Source: Elgaria multicarinata webbii
Lineage: Eukaryota > Chordata > Lepidosauria > Squamata > Anguidae
Assembly (NCBI RefSeq): GCF_023053635.1
Contig: NC_086173.1
Coordinates: forward strand, 146,614,697 to 146,678,696
DNA: 64,000 nt
Direction: 5' to 3'
Under the pieces are notes generated by a model. It was not told where the DNA came from. It saw only the letters and a list, made by a program, of their open reading frames with translations, and made no database searches. Below are positions 11,374 through 23,000 of the stretch, piece by piece. Numbering within the stretch: position 1 is the stretch's first letter; each line of letters opens with the position of its first letter. The translations under genes and the position numbers were made by a program.

Positions 11374-12157
11374 TGAGTGGTTACAAACTCTGCCTGGTGC
11401 AGAGTTGGCCTCTCTGCTGTCTTTTTGCAGCTCACTCAGAAGGAGGAAGGCAGTTACTAGAGAACCTTGCTTGCAAGTCTTACAAGAAAAACAACAACAC
11501 CTATTTACCTATAATGGGTGTGTGTATCTGTGGAGGGCAATGACTAGTTAGGCTTCCACTTTGTAGGAGTTGAGGACAACTTGGCAGGGTAGGAAGCTAT
11601 GCAAGGGGCCAGCAACAGGAAGTTGTACTAACACAAAAGCACTGTCACAACTTTGTAGAACTGATCCCTTAAGATCTGTTATAGAGAAGGGGAAAGGTGA
11701 AGAAAGGTCAGCATTGGTAGAATGGATCAGGAATATATTATGGAAAACCCACAATAAAACCATACTAGAGGAGGCAAGGATGTGTCCACACTAGGCATTT
11801 ACTCCAAAACTGCCACTCTCTGTTCACTCACATTTTATGTGGCATCTTTCTTTACATGGCTTATTTTCCAGAGAAGCTCACCTGGCACTGGCTTTGTTGC
11901 CATTCTGCCACCAGGCAAAGGCCTTTCAATTTCCCAGGACTTTGAATAATGCACAATGATTTATTGGGCTAGCTTAGCAATTCCATCAGCACTATTTTAG
12001 CAGTATGGTTTTTAATTGAACTTTTTTGCCTATTGTTACCAAATACTCTCTCCAGACGCATTTATGAGTGTACACATTTTTGCGGATATACCCATTAAGG
12101 GTCTTTTAAACTCTGGTAGAAGCGTGTCTTCGCAGAGCTGACCCAATGACTGACACA

Positions 12158-12299
12158 GGCCGCAGCTAGACCTAAGGTTTATCCTGGGATCATCCAGGGT
12201 TCGCGCCCCGCCTGAGTACTGGATCCCCCGTGTGTCACCTAGATGAACAGGTTTGACCCCTGGACGATCCAGGGATAAACCTTAGGTCTAGCTATGGCC
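12158..12299. mobile_element. Harbinger-like foldback element, ACA target duplication
   Basis: Same family as 3827-3967 (CTAGACCTAAGGTTTATCC and complement). ACA flanks both sides (12155-12157 and 12300-12302). Confidence 0.7.
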
Positions 12300-12379
12300 A
12301 CAGAGAGGGTGGGGAGGGAGGGAGAGATGTCTGAAACAAGGGGAATTTCATGCATTAGTACAAAGAATTAAAAAGTACA

Positions 12380-12642
12380 CAATGATTATTATTTATTTAT
12401 TAACAATATTTATACACCACTCCCTGTTCAAAATTTTGGAGCAGTGGACAAATAAAATAGAATAAAACCACATTAAAATGGGTTTTTAAAAGAAAAAAGT
12501 GCAAAATAGACCGTGGCTGGTCATTATATTATGGTTTTATACAGTTGTTTTATACTTTGAATGGTTTTAATTTTTGTGAACTGCCCAGAGAGCTTTGGCT
12601 ATTGGGTGGTATAGAAATGCAATAAATAAATAAAAAACGGAA
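12380..12642 (+). mobile_element. L2-type LINE 3' end
   Basis: Ends with AACTGCCCAGAGAGCTTTGG, CTATTGGGTGGTATAGAAAT and an AATAAATAAATAAA tail, a widespread reptile LINE terminus. Confidence 0.6.
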
Positions 12643-14175
12643 GACCTCCTGGAACAATGATGTTTTCAGGAAGCATCAGAAGGAATACAAAGTTGGTGCC
12701 TGCGACCTCCAGAGCAAGGGAATTCCACAGGAGGGGTTTAAGGTGTCTTCTAAATAGGGCCATTGTTGTTCAGAACATGAGAAGAGCCCTGCTGGGTCAG
12801 ACCAAGGGTCCATGTAGTCCACCATACTGTTCACACAGTGGCCAACCAACAGCTGCCTCTGGGAAGCCCGCAGGTAGGACCTGAGTGTAATGGCAGCCTC
12901 CAATTTGTGTTCCCCAGCAACCAACATATCTTAGAGCAATGGGAATTGATCCCACTACTTGGCATTTTCAACCAGCCCATATCAAACACTACCCTAATCA
13001 ACAACTCGCGTAGGGCAACTCAGGTTACTCAGCTTGGACCCTTTCAGCAAATATGCTGTCCTCAATCAGTAATCCGGGCTGCGGCTTTGATCAGCTCTTC
13101 TTATTGAAGAGAACCTGGGTCCTAGCTTTAAGTTCCTCTAGTACAATCGTTTGCATGTCTACATAGAAGTAAGTCCCACAGAATTCCATGGGGCTTACTC
13201 CGGGGTAAACCAACATAGGATTGCAGCTTATATCCCATATCCCACTTCTATCAGTCAAACACATTTGCCCTAACATGTAGGAAGAAAACTGTTATGGCTG
13301 TGGATTCCCAGCATTTTGCTACTCATTTATAAATACGTCCACCGCACAGGGCTAGAACTCAGAGTTCCTCTTTGACACTTTTGTGATAACGCACCTGCCT
13401 ATTCCCAAAAAACACCCACACCCACACACACGTTCTCACACACGTTTAGAGACACTGTGTCTTCTGATCTCGTCATTTTGGTTGTCTGGCATGTTCAGAG
13501 TTCACTTTCACAACCGACTCGCCTAACCCTTCTGTCCATGGTGGACTCACCTCTTTTCTCCCTGATGGGATTTTGCTGCTCCTCAGGGTCAGCTTGCAGC
13601 TCACTCTAAAGTGGGGATTTGGGTATACTGAGGATGGACACGCTGACAACTAAGCCCCAGGGAGATGGCAGCTGCCCATCCCTACGTATGTGAAGGTCAA
13701 TGACCACACGGGTGACGCCTGCACACCGGTGGGGGCTACATCTCGGCATGATTCAGAATATATGCTAGGGGTCAAAAGGACTTTGCTTCTGCATATATTG
13801 GCAACTGCTGAAGACAAAAAGGGAACACAATCATTCCAATTCTCCTGACTTACAGCAAAGGAAAAGTACAAGTTGTTCTAAAGTAGCTCTCTTTCAATGA
13901 ACAGTACTGACTCCATTTTGAGCCACAGCCAAAGAACCAGGCATCTTCATCCTCAGCTTCAGCAAAGGTGGGAGAAAAGCACAGGAATGGGGTTGGGAGA
14001 CACCACATAAGACTAGATCAAGCAATTCACTTTTTAATAGACTTGCTCAGCTGCATTCCCCAAAGGCAAAGGTGTGGGGTGGGGTGGGGGTGTAAAACTG
14101 AGCAAACTACGAACGTGCTGGATAGCAAGAGTGATATTTGGTAAGTTACTGGTCAGCTATTTGCACTGTGTTCCA

Positions 14176-14423
14176 GGTATTTCAATACTTTTATTATTTT
14201 CTACAAAAGCAAAACACATGAGGAAAAGGGAAAAGGAGAAACAGTACAAAGTACATAAAATCACATACAGTATCTCTAGAAAAAACACATATACATAAGG
14301 CTATACTCCATTTGAAGCAATCCTCATGTCAGACATAGACTATCAATCAGCTCAGAATTACATTTTTAAAAAATCATAAATCATATATAGAATCCACACA
14401 CAAACAAATCATTCTTTTGCAAT

Positions 14424-14485
<62 letters not shown>

Positions 14486-14590
14486 TCCAGTCCATTGCAA
14501 ATGAAGTTGTTGATTTCTCTCTTATTAACGCCGTTAGTTTCGCCATCTCTGCCAACTCCAACACCTTGAGAAGCCATTCTTCCGTCGTTG
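14176..14590 (-). mobile_element. L1-like 3' piece with long target duplication, only in duplication copy 1
   Basis: Starts TTTTATTATTTTCTACAAAA (the complement of an A-rich 3' end) and contains the 14430-14480 TA run. It is bracketed by near-copies of GGTCAGCTATTTGCACTGTG, about 25 bases. Copy 2 has one uninterrupted version of that sequence at 29105-29130. Confidence 0.65.
14430..14480. repeat. TA dinucleotide repeat
   Basis: About 25 TA units without interruption. Confidence 0.95.
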
Positions 14591-14892
14591 GTCAGCTACT
14601 TGCACTGTGTTCCTATCATTGAACTCCAGCCCTGATATGTGTGATTAAGACTGTCATTCTCATGTCAGGTCATATTTTGTTAAAAAAAAAAAAAAGAGAA
14701 AGAAATAGTAACAAGAATGAAGTAAAACTTTTGTTTCTGGCAAATACAGCCACCATCCTCAAGCACTATGGCTGTGCAACTCGCTTTGGAGTGTAATCTT
14801 GCATAAATGGCTGCTTTAAAACCACCATTGGCACAGACTTTGTTTTACAGAAATAGAAAAGTCACCATTCTATTTTATTTTTAAAAGCCAGC

Positions 14893-15187
14893 CCCCTTGA
14901 CGAGGTGGATGGCTGCGGGTGCTCACAGCAGCTCCAGGTAAGGTGTAGGTGACTTGCGTGGCTTGGGTGCATCCGGAGGGGGTGTGAGTTCAGGGGGACT
15001 GCTCAGCAGGTGCCCAGGAAGGCCAGGTATGAGGCCTTCCGTCCAGCTTATTCCAAAGAGATCTGAAATGATTCAGGTTGATCCACTTCGGACCGATCCT
15101 GACCAGCTTCAGATCCAGACCGATTTGGTCCCGATCACACTGCTTCAGCTTGGAATTCAGATCCGGATCCTAAGTAGTGCACATCCC
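14893..15187 (+). repeat. Repeat ending GTGCACATCCCTA
   Basis: A second copy is at 29281-29582. The 3' end GTGCACATCCCTA matches the inverted end of the hAT-like family at 17452 and 31931, so this may be a 5'-truncated or one-ended member. Confidence 0.45.
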
Positions 15188-16146
15188 TACCAAGCACCCA
15201 CTTTTGTTATACAGGATAAAAAGCCAGCTCAGCCTTTCTGCCATAGCAAGGAGCACCATTTCCAGTGCCTCTGAGCAGTGTCTAATTCATCAAAGTTGGG
15301 ATATCCTTGCCTTTCCCTCAGCTGTGGAAGAACCCTCAGGTTTGGCCAACCAGAGTTTCCAATCCCCCCACATCCCCCGCCTCCCAGAGGCATGAGACCA
15401 TGCTGCTGAAATCACTGAAGGACTAGACTCCTTCTGACAGAAATCTCAAAGCTCATTGCTGGCTAGAGCAAGATGCCTCCCATAGCCCCTGTCTTTAGCG
15501 CCACAAGCTGCCTGGATCCCACACTTGTATTCCTTCCTTTCCCGTGGCGCTGAGGGGGGAAAGAACAAGGGAGCAGGAACAAGGCAGCCAAGAGGACGAG
15601 GAGAGCAACACCGGGCACCCAAACCACCTCTCCTCCCTCTGACCTCCCTCTGTCTGCCCTTTCTGTCGCCCCTTTTTAATTGCGCAGATACAGATAACAA
15701 ATTAAAAGAGGGGGAAGGGTTAGAGCCCTGTTCCTCTCCTCCTCCTCCTCCTGCCCATTATTTATTGGGCTTGTTCCTCCCCTTGCCCTCCCCGTTTTTT
15801 AAAAAAATTATTTTCTAAATGGTTTAAGGTTTCTTCTGAATAGCACCATTCTCTTCAGTTGTGTCTGACTGTGGATCTCTTTGAGTGCCATCAGACAAGC
15901 ATTTCATTGCATGCTCGTTACTGGCCCTAATGGATTGTTGCAGGTCCCTCTTATGACGTTGACTGCCTCCCACACACCACCTGCCCCTTCTAGCCTTCTT
16001 CACTTGACAAGAGAACATTTCAGTAAGTCTGAATTATTTTCAAAGATGAAAGTTGCCCCGATCACCTGCTGTGTGCAGGAAAAGCAGCGGGATCAAAATG
16101 GCCCACTGAATGGGCCATGCGCACGTCGTTTGCTTCCTCTGTCTGG

Positions 16147-16353
16147 CTGTTAGAGCAGTACGGCAATGGAACCAATTACCTAGGGAGGTTGTGGGCTCTC
16201 CCACACTAGAGGCCTTCAAGAGGCAGCTGGACAACCGTCTGTCAAGGATGCTTCAGGGTGGATTCCTACATTGTGCGGAGGGGGGGGGAGTTGGACTCGA
16301 TGGCCTTGTCGGCCCCTCCCAACTCTACTATTCTATGATTCTATGATTCTTTC
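16147..16353 (+). mobile_element. CR1 LINE tail
   Basis: Begins at GTTAGAGCAGTACGGCAATG and ends with ATTCTATGATTCTATGATTC. Heavily 5'-truncated. Confidence 0.85.
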
Positions 16354-17032
16354 AAAAGGGGAAGTAACATAGATGCCCCATTGCCAATGTCTAAAGATTC
16401 ATGATAATGTCTAAAGATTCTACCTGCAGAATTCTGATGAATGAGTTTCCCTGGGCCCATCTAGCATTCTGTTTCTCATTCCAACCAGCCAGGCAATGCT
16501 GCAAGCTCACAAGAAGACTGCCAAAGCAATAGAGCCTAGTGGCTCTGATTTCAGTGAAGCTGTGACTCAGTTTCAAGTTTCAGAACTCCATCCCCCAAAC
16601 AGGCTCAGCACCTTGGAGAGCTCCTTTAGAATTCTGGCTGGTGCTGATGGAAACTGAGAATGGATTCACAGATCCACTGAAATCAGTGACAACAACCTCT
16701 ACTGCATCAAAGGGATGATGATCAGCCCCTCCTGTTTATCCCAAGTTCCATATAGCTAATCTCCGCTGATCCTACGTTGATATAACAGGGAGTGGAGAAA
16801 TTGTGGGAATTCTACCCTATAAACCTATCTTGGGTAGGGCTTTCTTTCTATCTGTCTAATACTGATTCATCATTTATTCTCTTGGTTTTCCACACAGTCA
16901 CCCTTTTTTATTTCCCTTCATCCTCCTATCTGAGAAACATTACTTTCCCCTCTACCCGTCTCCTTCTGTCTCATGCCTGTTTACTGGATTATGTACCTAC
17001 AGGCAGGTCTGAGTAAATTTCAACAATTTGTT

Positions 17033-17036
<4 letters not shown>

Positions 17037-17072
<36 letters not shown>
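17037..17072. repeat. TA dinucleotide repeat
   Basis: Pure TA run; the paralogous run in copy 2 is at 31654-31693. Confidence 0.95.
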
Positions 17073-17074
<2 letters not shown>

Positions 17075-17451
17075 ATTCCTTTTACTGATTTCTCATGATG
17101 ATGATGATGATGCCATGAGGGGCACCTCAGAAGCAAAGAGAAGGTGTGCCAGTATTGATGTGTTTGCAATGTAGAAGATGCCTCTTGTGTCGAAGCAGCA
17201 CAGAAAATGTGAAGCCACACTGCCAAAGTGGTCGTGGCAGGAAGAAGGGGGCAGAAATTCTCCTCCAGGCTCACAAATGCATAGTGATGCTGCCGAAACT
17301 CCAAATGCATTCATTAGTAAGATAAATCTTGCATGTTTGTAATTCTGGACTGTATAATGAGAACTGACAAAGATCAACCCATTTTAAAACATTCAAATTG
17401 AATTAATTTATATTTTCTGACCTGCACGGTTGCGATTGGGCATATTCTTAG

Positions 17452-19095
17452 TAGGGGTGTGCACGGACCCCCCGCTCTGCTTCACTTGCAGATCCGCCAT
17501 TTTCGGAGCGGGTCGCTTCGCCCCGCCCCCGCTCCGCCCACTTCCGCTCCGCTCCGCTCGGAGCTCCGGATCCAGATCGGAGCTCCGTTTTTTCCCCCAT
17601 AGGGTTGCATTGAAAGCTAAAAAATTATACAGCGTTTTTTCTGTTCAAGTTAGAAACCTCAAACTCAGCACCATGAAAGCTTATCCACGTGTCCACATGC
17701 ATGCCAAGTTTCAAGCAAATCCCATCATCCCCTGATTTTTGGCGAATTTTTGAAAATTGGGCACCCCATTCAGACCCCTTGGGATAGCTCCGTCAATTTG
17801 CACGTTAGAAACCTCAAATTCGGCACCAGGACAGCTTATCCATGTGTCCACATGGACGCCCAGACTCAAGGCAGTCCCATCATCCCCTGATTTTTGGCGC
17901 GGCTCTAACCTCTAACGCACCACCCATAACCCTAATTCACACCCCTTTTGATAGCTCCGTCAATTTGCACGTTAGAAACCTCAAACTTGGCACCATGATA
18001 GCTTATCCATGTGTCCATGTATAAGAATATAATAATATGTTTAAGAATATTAGTAAATGTAGGGAAATGGGACAAGAAGTGTGTGTATGCTTTCCCCAAA
18101 ATGCTCAATCTGTGGCTGTTGCACTTCACAAAAGCAGTGCACGCAATCAGGCTTTAAGAGAGGGGAGGGGGGAAATGAACCAAACAAACAAACACACACT
18201 CCAAAATTTAAAAATAAAGTTTATATTAAATCAAAGTAAGGGAAAAACACAGAGCAAACTAAGCAAAAAGTCAGAAAGAAGCAAACAAACACACGCGCCA
18301 AGCTAAAATCCTAATCTATCTGCAAAGTTCACAGCAGCAGCTAGCTAAGTAGACCCTCTCCCAATGAACGCTAAACCCACAAGACGCTGAGAGCTCAAAG
18401 ATCTCAGGATGACTCTGCCCCCCCCCTCGAACGCTGGGATTGGAGGATGCTTCATGAGGAGATCAATTCTCATCAGGATTGGGAGTTGAATGTGCCTGTC
18501 ATCGCTTCAAAAAAAAAAAACCCGTTTGTTGACCCGATATTTAAAAAATTCTAGGAGGCGCCCGCACGACATAGAGAGGTGAGAGTAGTCTCAAAATGAC
18601 CCCCATCCACGACTCTCTGTGCACAAGAATTTTCAGAACGATAGCTTAAAAAACAACCCAGTTATCCGCGATTATTTCCCGCAATGCAATCCTATGGGCG
18701 AAAAGCCGAAAACCGCCGTTTGAGCCGCGCTGTCCCTGTTTGTTGACCCGATTTTTAAAAAAATATAGCACGCGACCCACACAACGCAGAGAGGTGAGAG
18801 TAGTCTCAAAATGACCCCCATCCACGACTCTCTGTGCACAAGAATTTTCAGAACGATAGCTTAAAAAACAACCCAGTTATCCGCGATTATTTCCCGCAAT
18901 GCAATCCTATGGCGAAATGTTTTCAAGATGGCGATCGGAGCGCTCCGCCTGAAATAGGAGCTCCGAAAAATGGCCGCTTCTCTTCGCCTTGCTTCTAGGG
19001 GTCCGCGGTCCGCTTCTACTCCACCTCTGGGTAAGGCGGAGCAGGCCAATCCACTACTGCTTCTCCGCTCCTAATTGGAGCGGAGCACATGCCTA
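17452..19095. mobile_element. hAT-like non-autonomous element, 1.64 kb, 8-base target duplication
   Basis: The ends are TAGGGGTGTGCACGG and the imperfect complement CGGAGCACATGCCTA. ATTCTTAG flanks it at 17444-17451 and 19096-19103. The duplicate unit has the empty site GCATATTCTTAGCAAGC at about 32726-32742. The interior has three variants of a unit with TTGCACGTTAGAAACCTCAA (about 17640, 17797, 17965) and two copies of a roughly 170-base unit (18520-18700, 18735-18910). No transposase frame was found. Confidence 0.85.
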
Positions 19096-19752
19096 ATTCT
19101 TAGCAAGCATACAATATAACAAAGTAGTTTGCGAGCTTTGTAACCACTGAAGCTTTATTTTTACATTTTTCTTTAATGCATAGTTCAAAGCTTTCATGCT
19201 CTATTTTAGTAATAGATGATTGATCTGACAAAAATGTTCCTGATTTAATTGAAGTTACAAATAATCTGAATATAAATTAGCATCTTTATACATTGTCTGA
19301 CTGGTGATGTATCACTGCCTGCAGCTTTCCAAAATTGCAGGCAAAGACTCTTTCCCAGCCTGGCAAGATGAGATCTTTTTAACATTAGATGCCAAGGGTT
19401 GGACGTGGGACCTGCTCTATGCAAGGCAAGTATTTGACCAATTAGAAACCTTCCAGGGAGAAATCAGTTCCCCACTCGCACCAAACACTGTATCTCCAAG
19501 GATGGGACTATGCAAATTGCAAGGTATGAAAAGTCTTCATGGAAAGAAGGTATAAAAAGTTCCAGTTCTTTCAAGATATAAAAATAAAAATAAAGGGAAA
19601 TGAAAAAGGCAATAATCAGTAATGATTGCTGATGCTGAATACATGGATGTTGTCATTGAATTAATTATTATTATTATACATCTATAAATGTAATGCAGGA
19701 AATGGGGTGCAGTTCTAAAATTGTGGGTCCAGGTGACCTCTACTAGAACAAG

Positions 19753-19896
19753 GGGGGATCTACACTACTGCTTTTAAAACGCTTTAAAGCACTTTGAAAA
19801 CATTTTGAAACCTGAATTTGCAGTGTGTCCTGGGCCCCAAAAGTTGTCAAAACTGTTATAAAGCACCTTAAAGCAGTAGTGTAGATCCCCCCCCCC
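19753..19896. mobile_element. GGGGGATCTACACT foldback element
   Basis: Nearly perfect hairpin with GGGGGATCTACACTACTG and its complement at the ends and CTTTAAAGCACTTTGAAAA inside. AAG flanks both sides; the gene 3 flank has the empty site AGAACAAGTCTG at about 33148. Confidence 0.75.
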
Positions 19897-20007
19897 AAGT
19901 CTGTATTTATACCGGAGTCCCTTCCATTTTGTCAAGGTCCTGCTCTGACCTGTACAGAGAACCATAATCATTTGCAATTGACACAAGATCTTTTGCATTC
20001 CACTCTT

Positions 20008-20075
20008 TTAAGTTCTTGTCTCATTCTTCAGATCTTTCTCCAAAATGGGTGGAGAAGACTCTACTTTGGATTTCT
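20008..20075 (-). CDS. BCHE-like: Gene 2, last coding exon
   Basis: After TTTTGCAG the exon reads [20 protein letters not shown] then T and TAA at 20010-20008. It aligns with the first half of the gene 1 tail. A stop at the NETRT position gives a tail of about 22 residues. Confidence 0.82.
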
Positions 20076-23000
20076 CTGCAAAAGAAAAAGAAAAAGGGGT
20101 GAGGAAGCTGGAGAATTGGTCTAGCAATGGCTAAACAATCCTTAAGGCAGCAGATAGCGTTGGTTTCCTAACTTCTGTTTCTCATTGAAATACCTCCACA
20201 GAGGACTGTGCTAAAGTGACCAAAACCTTTGTGCACCCACACGTCTCACACAGGGGTGCTCACCAAGGAGGCAGGGCTAGCTTTGGCTGCCGGTTGAGTG
20301 TACAATGGGTCCAGATCTAAATTGGTTGCCTTGTAATCCATGAAATGGTCCTCAGGCATCCAAGGCTATGCTTTACATCCACTGGAATTTGTTTTATCCC
20401 TAGAATATATCCACTTAACTGGAGAAGTGGGAACAGTAATTTGGGGAAAGAGGGTATAAAAGAGTGAGAGAACCAGCCAGGAAAATGCCAGACCATAAGG
20501 AAGAAGCAGAAAGATGCAGCTGGAAGAAGTCTAGGGCCGTTGCTAGAGCACGGGTTAGCGTGGTGTGAGGCCCGTGCTCGTCCCGGTGCTTCCAGATGAC
20601 GCAAAAGGGATCCCGGCCTCAGCCAGGACTCGAGTCGCCCTGGCACCACGCTAACAGGAACCACTTGTAGCGCGGTTCTTCCCACGGTCCAAGCCTCACG
20701 TCGGGCTGAGGCCGGGACCGCGGGCGTGTGGACCGTTCCGCCGCTTTTTCGGGCTACTGCACTTACGTGCCAGTAGCCAGGAAAAGCGGAGGATGGGCTG
20801 CAGCACCCCACCCCCCGCCCCCAATTCCCCCCACGACTTCCCCTGCCCCCGATTCCCTCCCACGACTTCCCCTGGCCTCCGATCCCCCCCCCCGTCCCCA
20901 ACTGCTGTGTCCTGCTGCTGCCAATGTCCCCAGCTGCCCTGTCCCACTGCCGCCGCTGCCGCCGCTGTCCCCAGCCAGCTTTTCCTGTTATCACCATGTC
21001 CAGCCTGTGATGCCTGCTCAGCAGGCATCAAAGGCTGGACATGGTGACAGGGATCGCCATGTCCTGCAGGCCGGACATGGCGACAACAGGAAAAGCCGGC
21101 TAGGGACAGCGGCGGCAGCGGAACAGGGCGGCTGGGGACTTCGGCGGCAGCAGGACACAGCAGGTGGGGACGAGGGGGATCGGAGGCCAGGGGAAGTCAT
21201 GGGGAGGGAATCGGGGGCAGGGGAAGTCGTGGGGGGAATTGGGGGCAGGGGTTGGGGGCGCTGCAGCCTGTCCGCCGCTTTTCCTGGCTACTCGCACGTA
21301 AGTGCAGTAGCCCGAAAAAGCGGCAGAACGGTCCACACGCCCGCGGTCCTGGCCTCAGCCCGACCTGAGGCTTGGACCATGGGAAGAACCGCGCTACAAG
21401 TGGTTCCTGTTAGCGTGGTGCCAGGGCGACTCGAGTCCTGGCTGAGGCCGGGATCCCTTTTGCGTCATCTGGAAGCACCGGGACGAGCACGGGCCTCACA
21501 CCACGCTAACCCGCCGCTGTCCCCAGCCGCCCTGTTCCGCTGCTGCCACTGTCCTCAGCCGGCTTTTCCTGTTGTCGCCATGTCCGGCCTGCAGGACATG
21601 GCGATCCCTGTCACCATGTCCAGCCTGTGATGCCTGCTGAGCAGGCATCACAGGCCGGACATGGTGACAACAGGAAAAGCCTGCTGGGGACAGCGGCGGC
21701 AGTGGCGGCATCGGCGGCGGCAGTGGGACAGGGCAGCTGGGGACATTGGCAGCAACAGGACACAGCAGTTGGGGACGGGGGGGATCAGAGGCCAGGGGAA
21801 GTCGTGGGGGGGAATCGGGGGCAGGGGTCCCTATTTTTTTTTTAAAAAAAAAAAAAACCTTACCTTGGCCGTTGGTGCGCTCCTGCGCACGCGGCCGCTT
21901 TAAGGCAGGGGTAAATGGCGGATGCGACGGGGCTTCCCTCGGCCCCGTCGCATCTCACGTGTGGATGGGGCTTACGGGCCGCGCTACTTCTAGCACGGCT
22001 TGGCCCCTCCTCCCACACGGATTCTAAGGTAGGACTATCAAGGCCCTAGGTGCAGCTTTTCGACTTCAACTCCTATCAGCCCCAGCCAGAGTGGATAATA
22101 GTCAGGAATCCTAGGAGTTAGAATCCCAAACATCTGGAGGGCAGCAGATCAGGAAAAGCTACTATAGGTTCTCACAGCTTCATGTTGATGAGATCCTTTC
22201 TCATCTCCCTTTTTGATCTGACAATGATATGGATCTTTTCACTCTCTGAATTCAGTTTCCAATCAAGATCCCATTAGCTGCAAATATCTACTCATACTCT
22301 CTTACTCAGAAGACCTGAACTCACGTGAGTGGTTTGCATGGAAAACATGTGTTGCCAAGAAATCACACGGTGGGTCAGGTGATAACCGTTTGACCTGGGG
22401 TGCCTCCGCACTGATGTGGAAGAGTTTCTGCTCAGTAGAACTGTAGAGTGGCCACTGTTCCTCTTTGGGTTTGGAACCAGTGGGATTCCTGTGGATGAAA
22501 TGAAGAAATCCTAGTCATATAACAGGCAGGGACTATACTACCAGGGGAGGCATGCCACACATGCCCAGATGCTAAGATCATCTTCAATAGTCTTTCTCTG
22601 GTACACTCTGCCAAAGGAAACAAGGTGGATTGCTACCAAGAAGAAGGCCTTTTCTGCTGTGGCACCCGAGTTACGGAATGAACTTACCAGAGAGCTATAC
22701 CTGGCATCTACGTTGTCCTCTTTTTGGTTGCCAGGTCTGTAAAGACCTTATTTTCCAGACATATAGTCTTTAAATTCCATTGTTTTAAATCTGTTCTTGT
22801 ATTTTAAATCTCTTCATTGCTGCTAGGATTTATTTTGGCTTTACTTTTTCTTTGTAATTCTAAAACTTTAAATTTTAGATGCCATTGTATGTTATGTTTT
22901 GTGGTTTTAATTGTTGCTAAATACAGCTATTGGGTATGGAAATAACAATTAAAAGAAAAACAGTTCATGCCTTACCCAGTTCTGGCAAACTCTGCCCAGT

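Larger units (their letters stand above)
12770..17443. repeat. Segmental duplication block, copy 1
   Basis: Alignable over most of its length with 27780-31922 plus 32573-32750, and in part with 43850-45700. It begins with a family X repeat and a common GCTTACTCC repeat and ends with the TA microsatellite and GATGATGATG run. The copies differ by insertions described separately. Confidence 0.85.

Noticed and set aside
20728-21630. 300-residue open frame on the plus strand
   Set aside because: It lies in the GC-rich foldback element, is rich in low-complexity sequence, and reads through both arms of the palindrome; no domain is visible.
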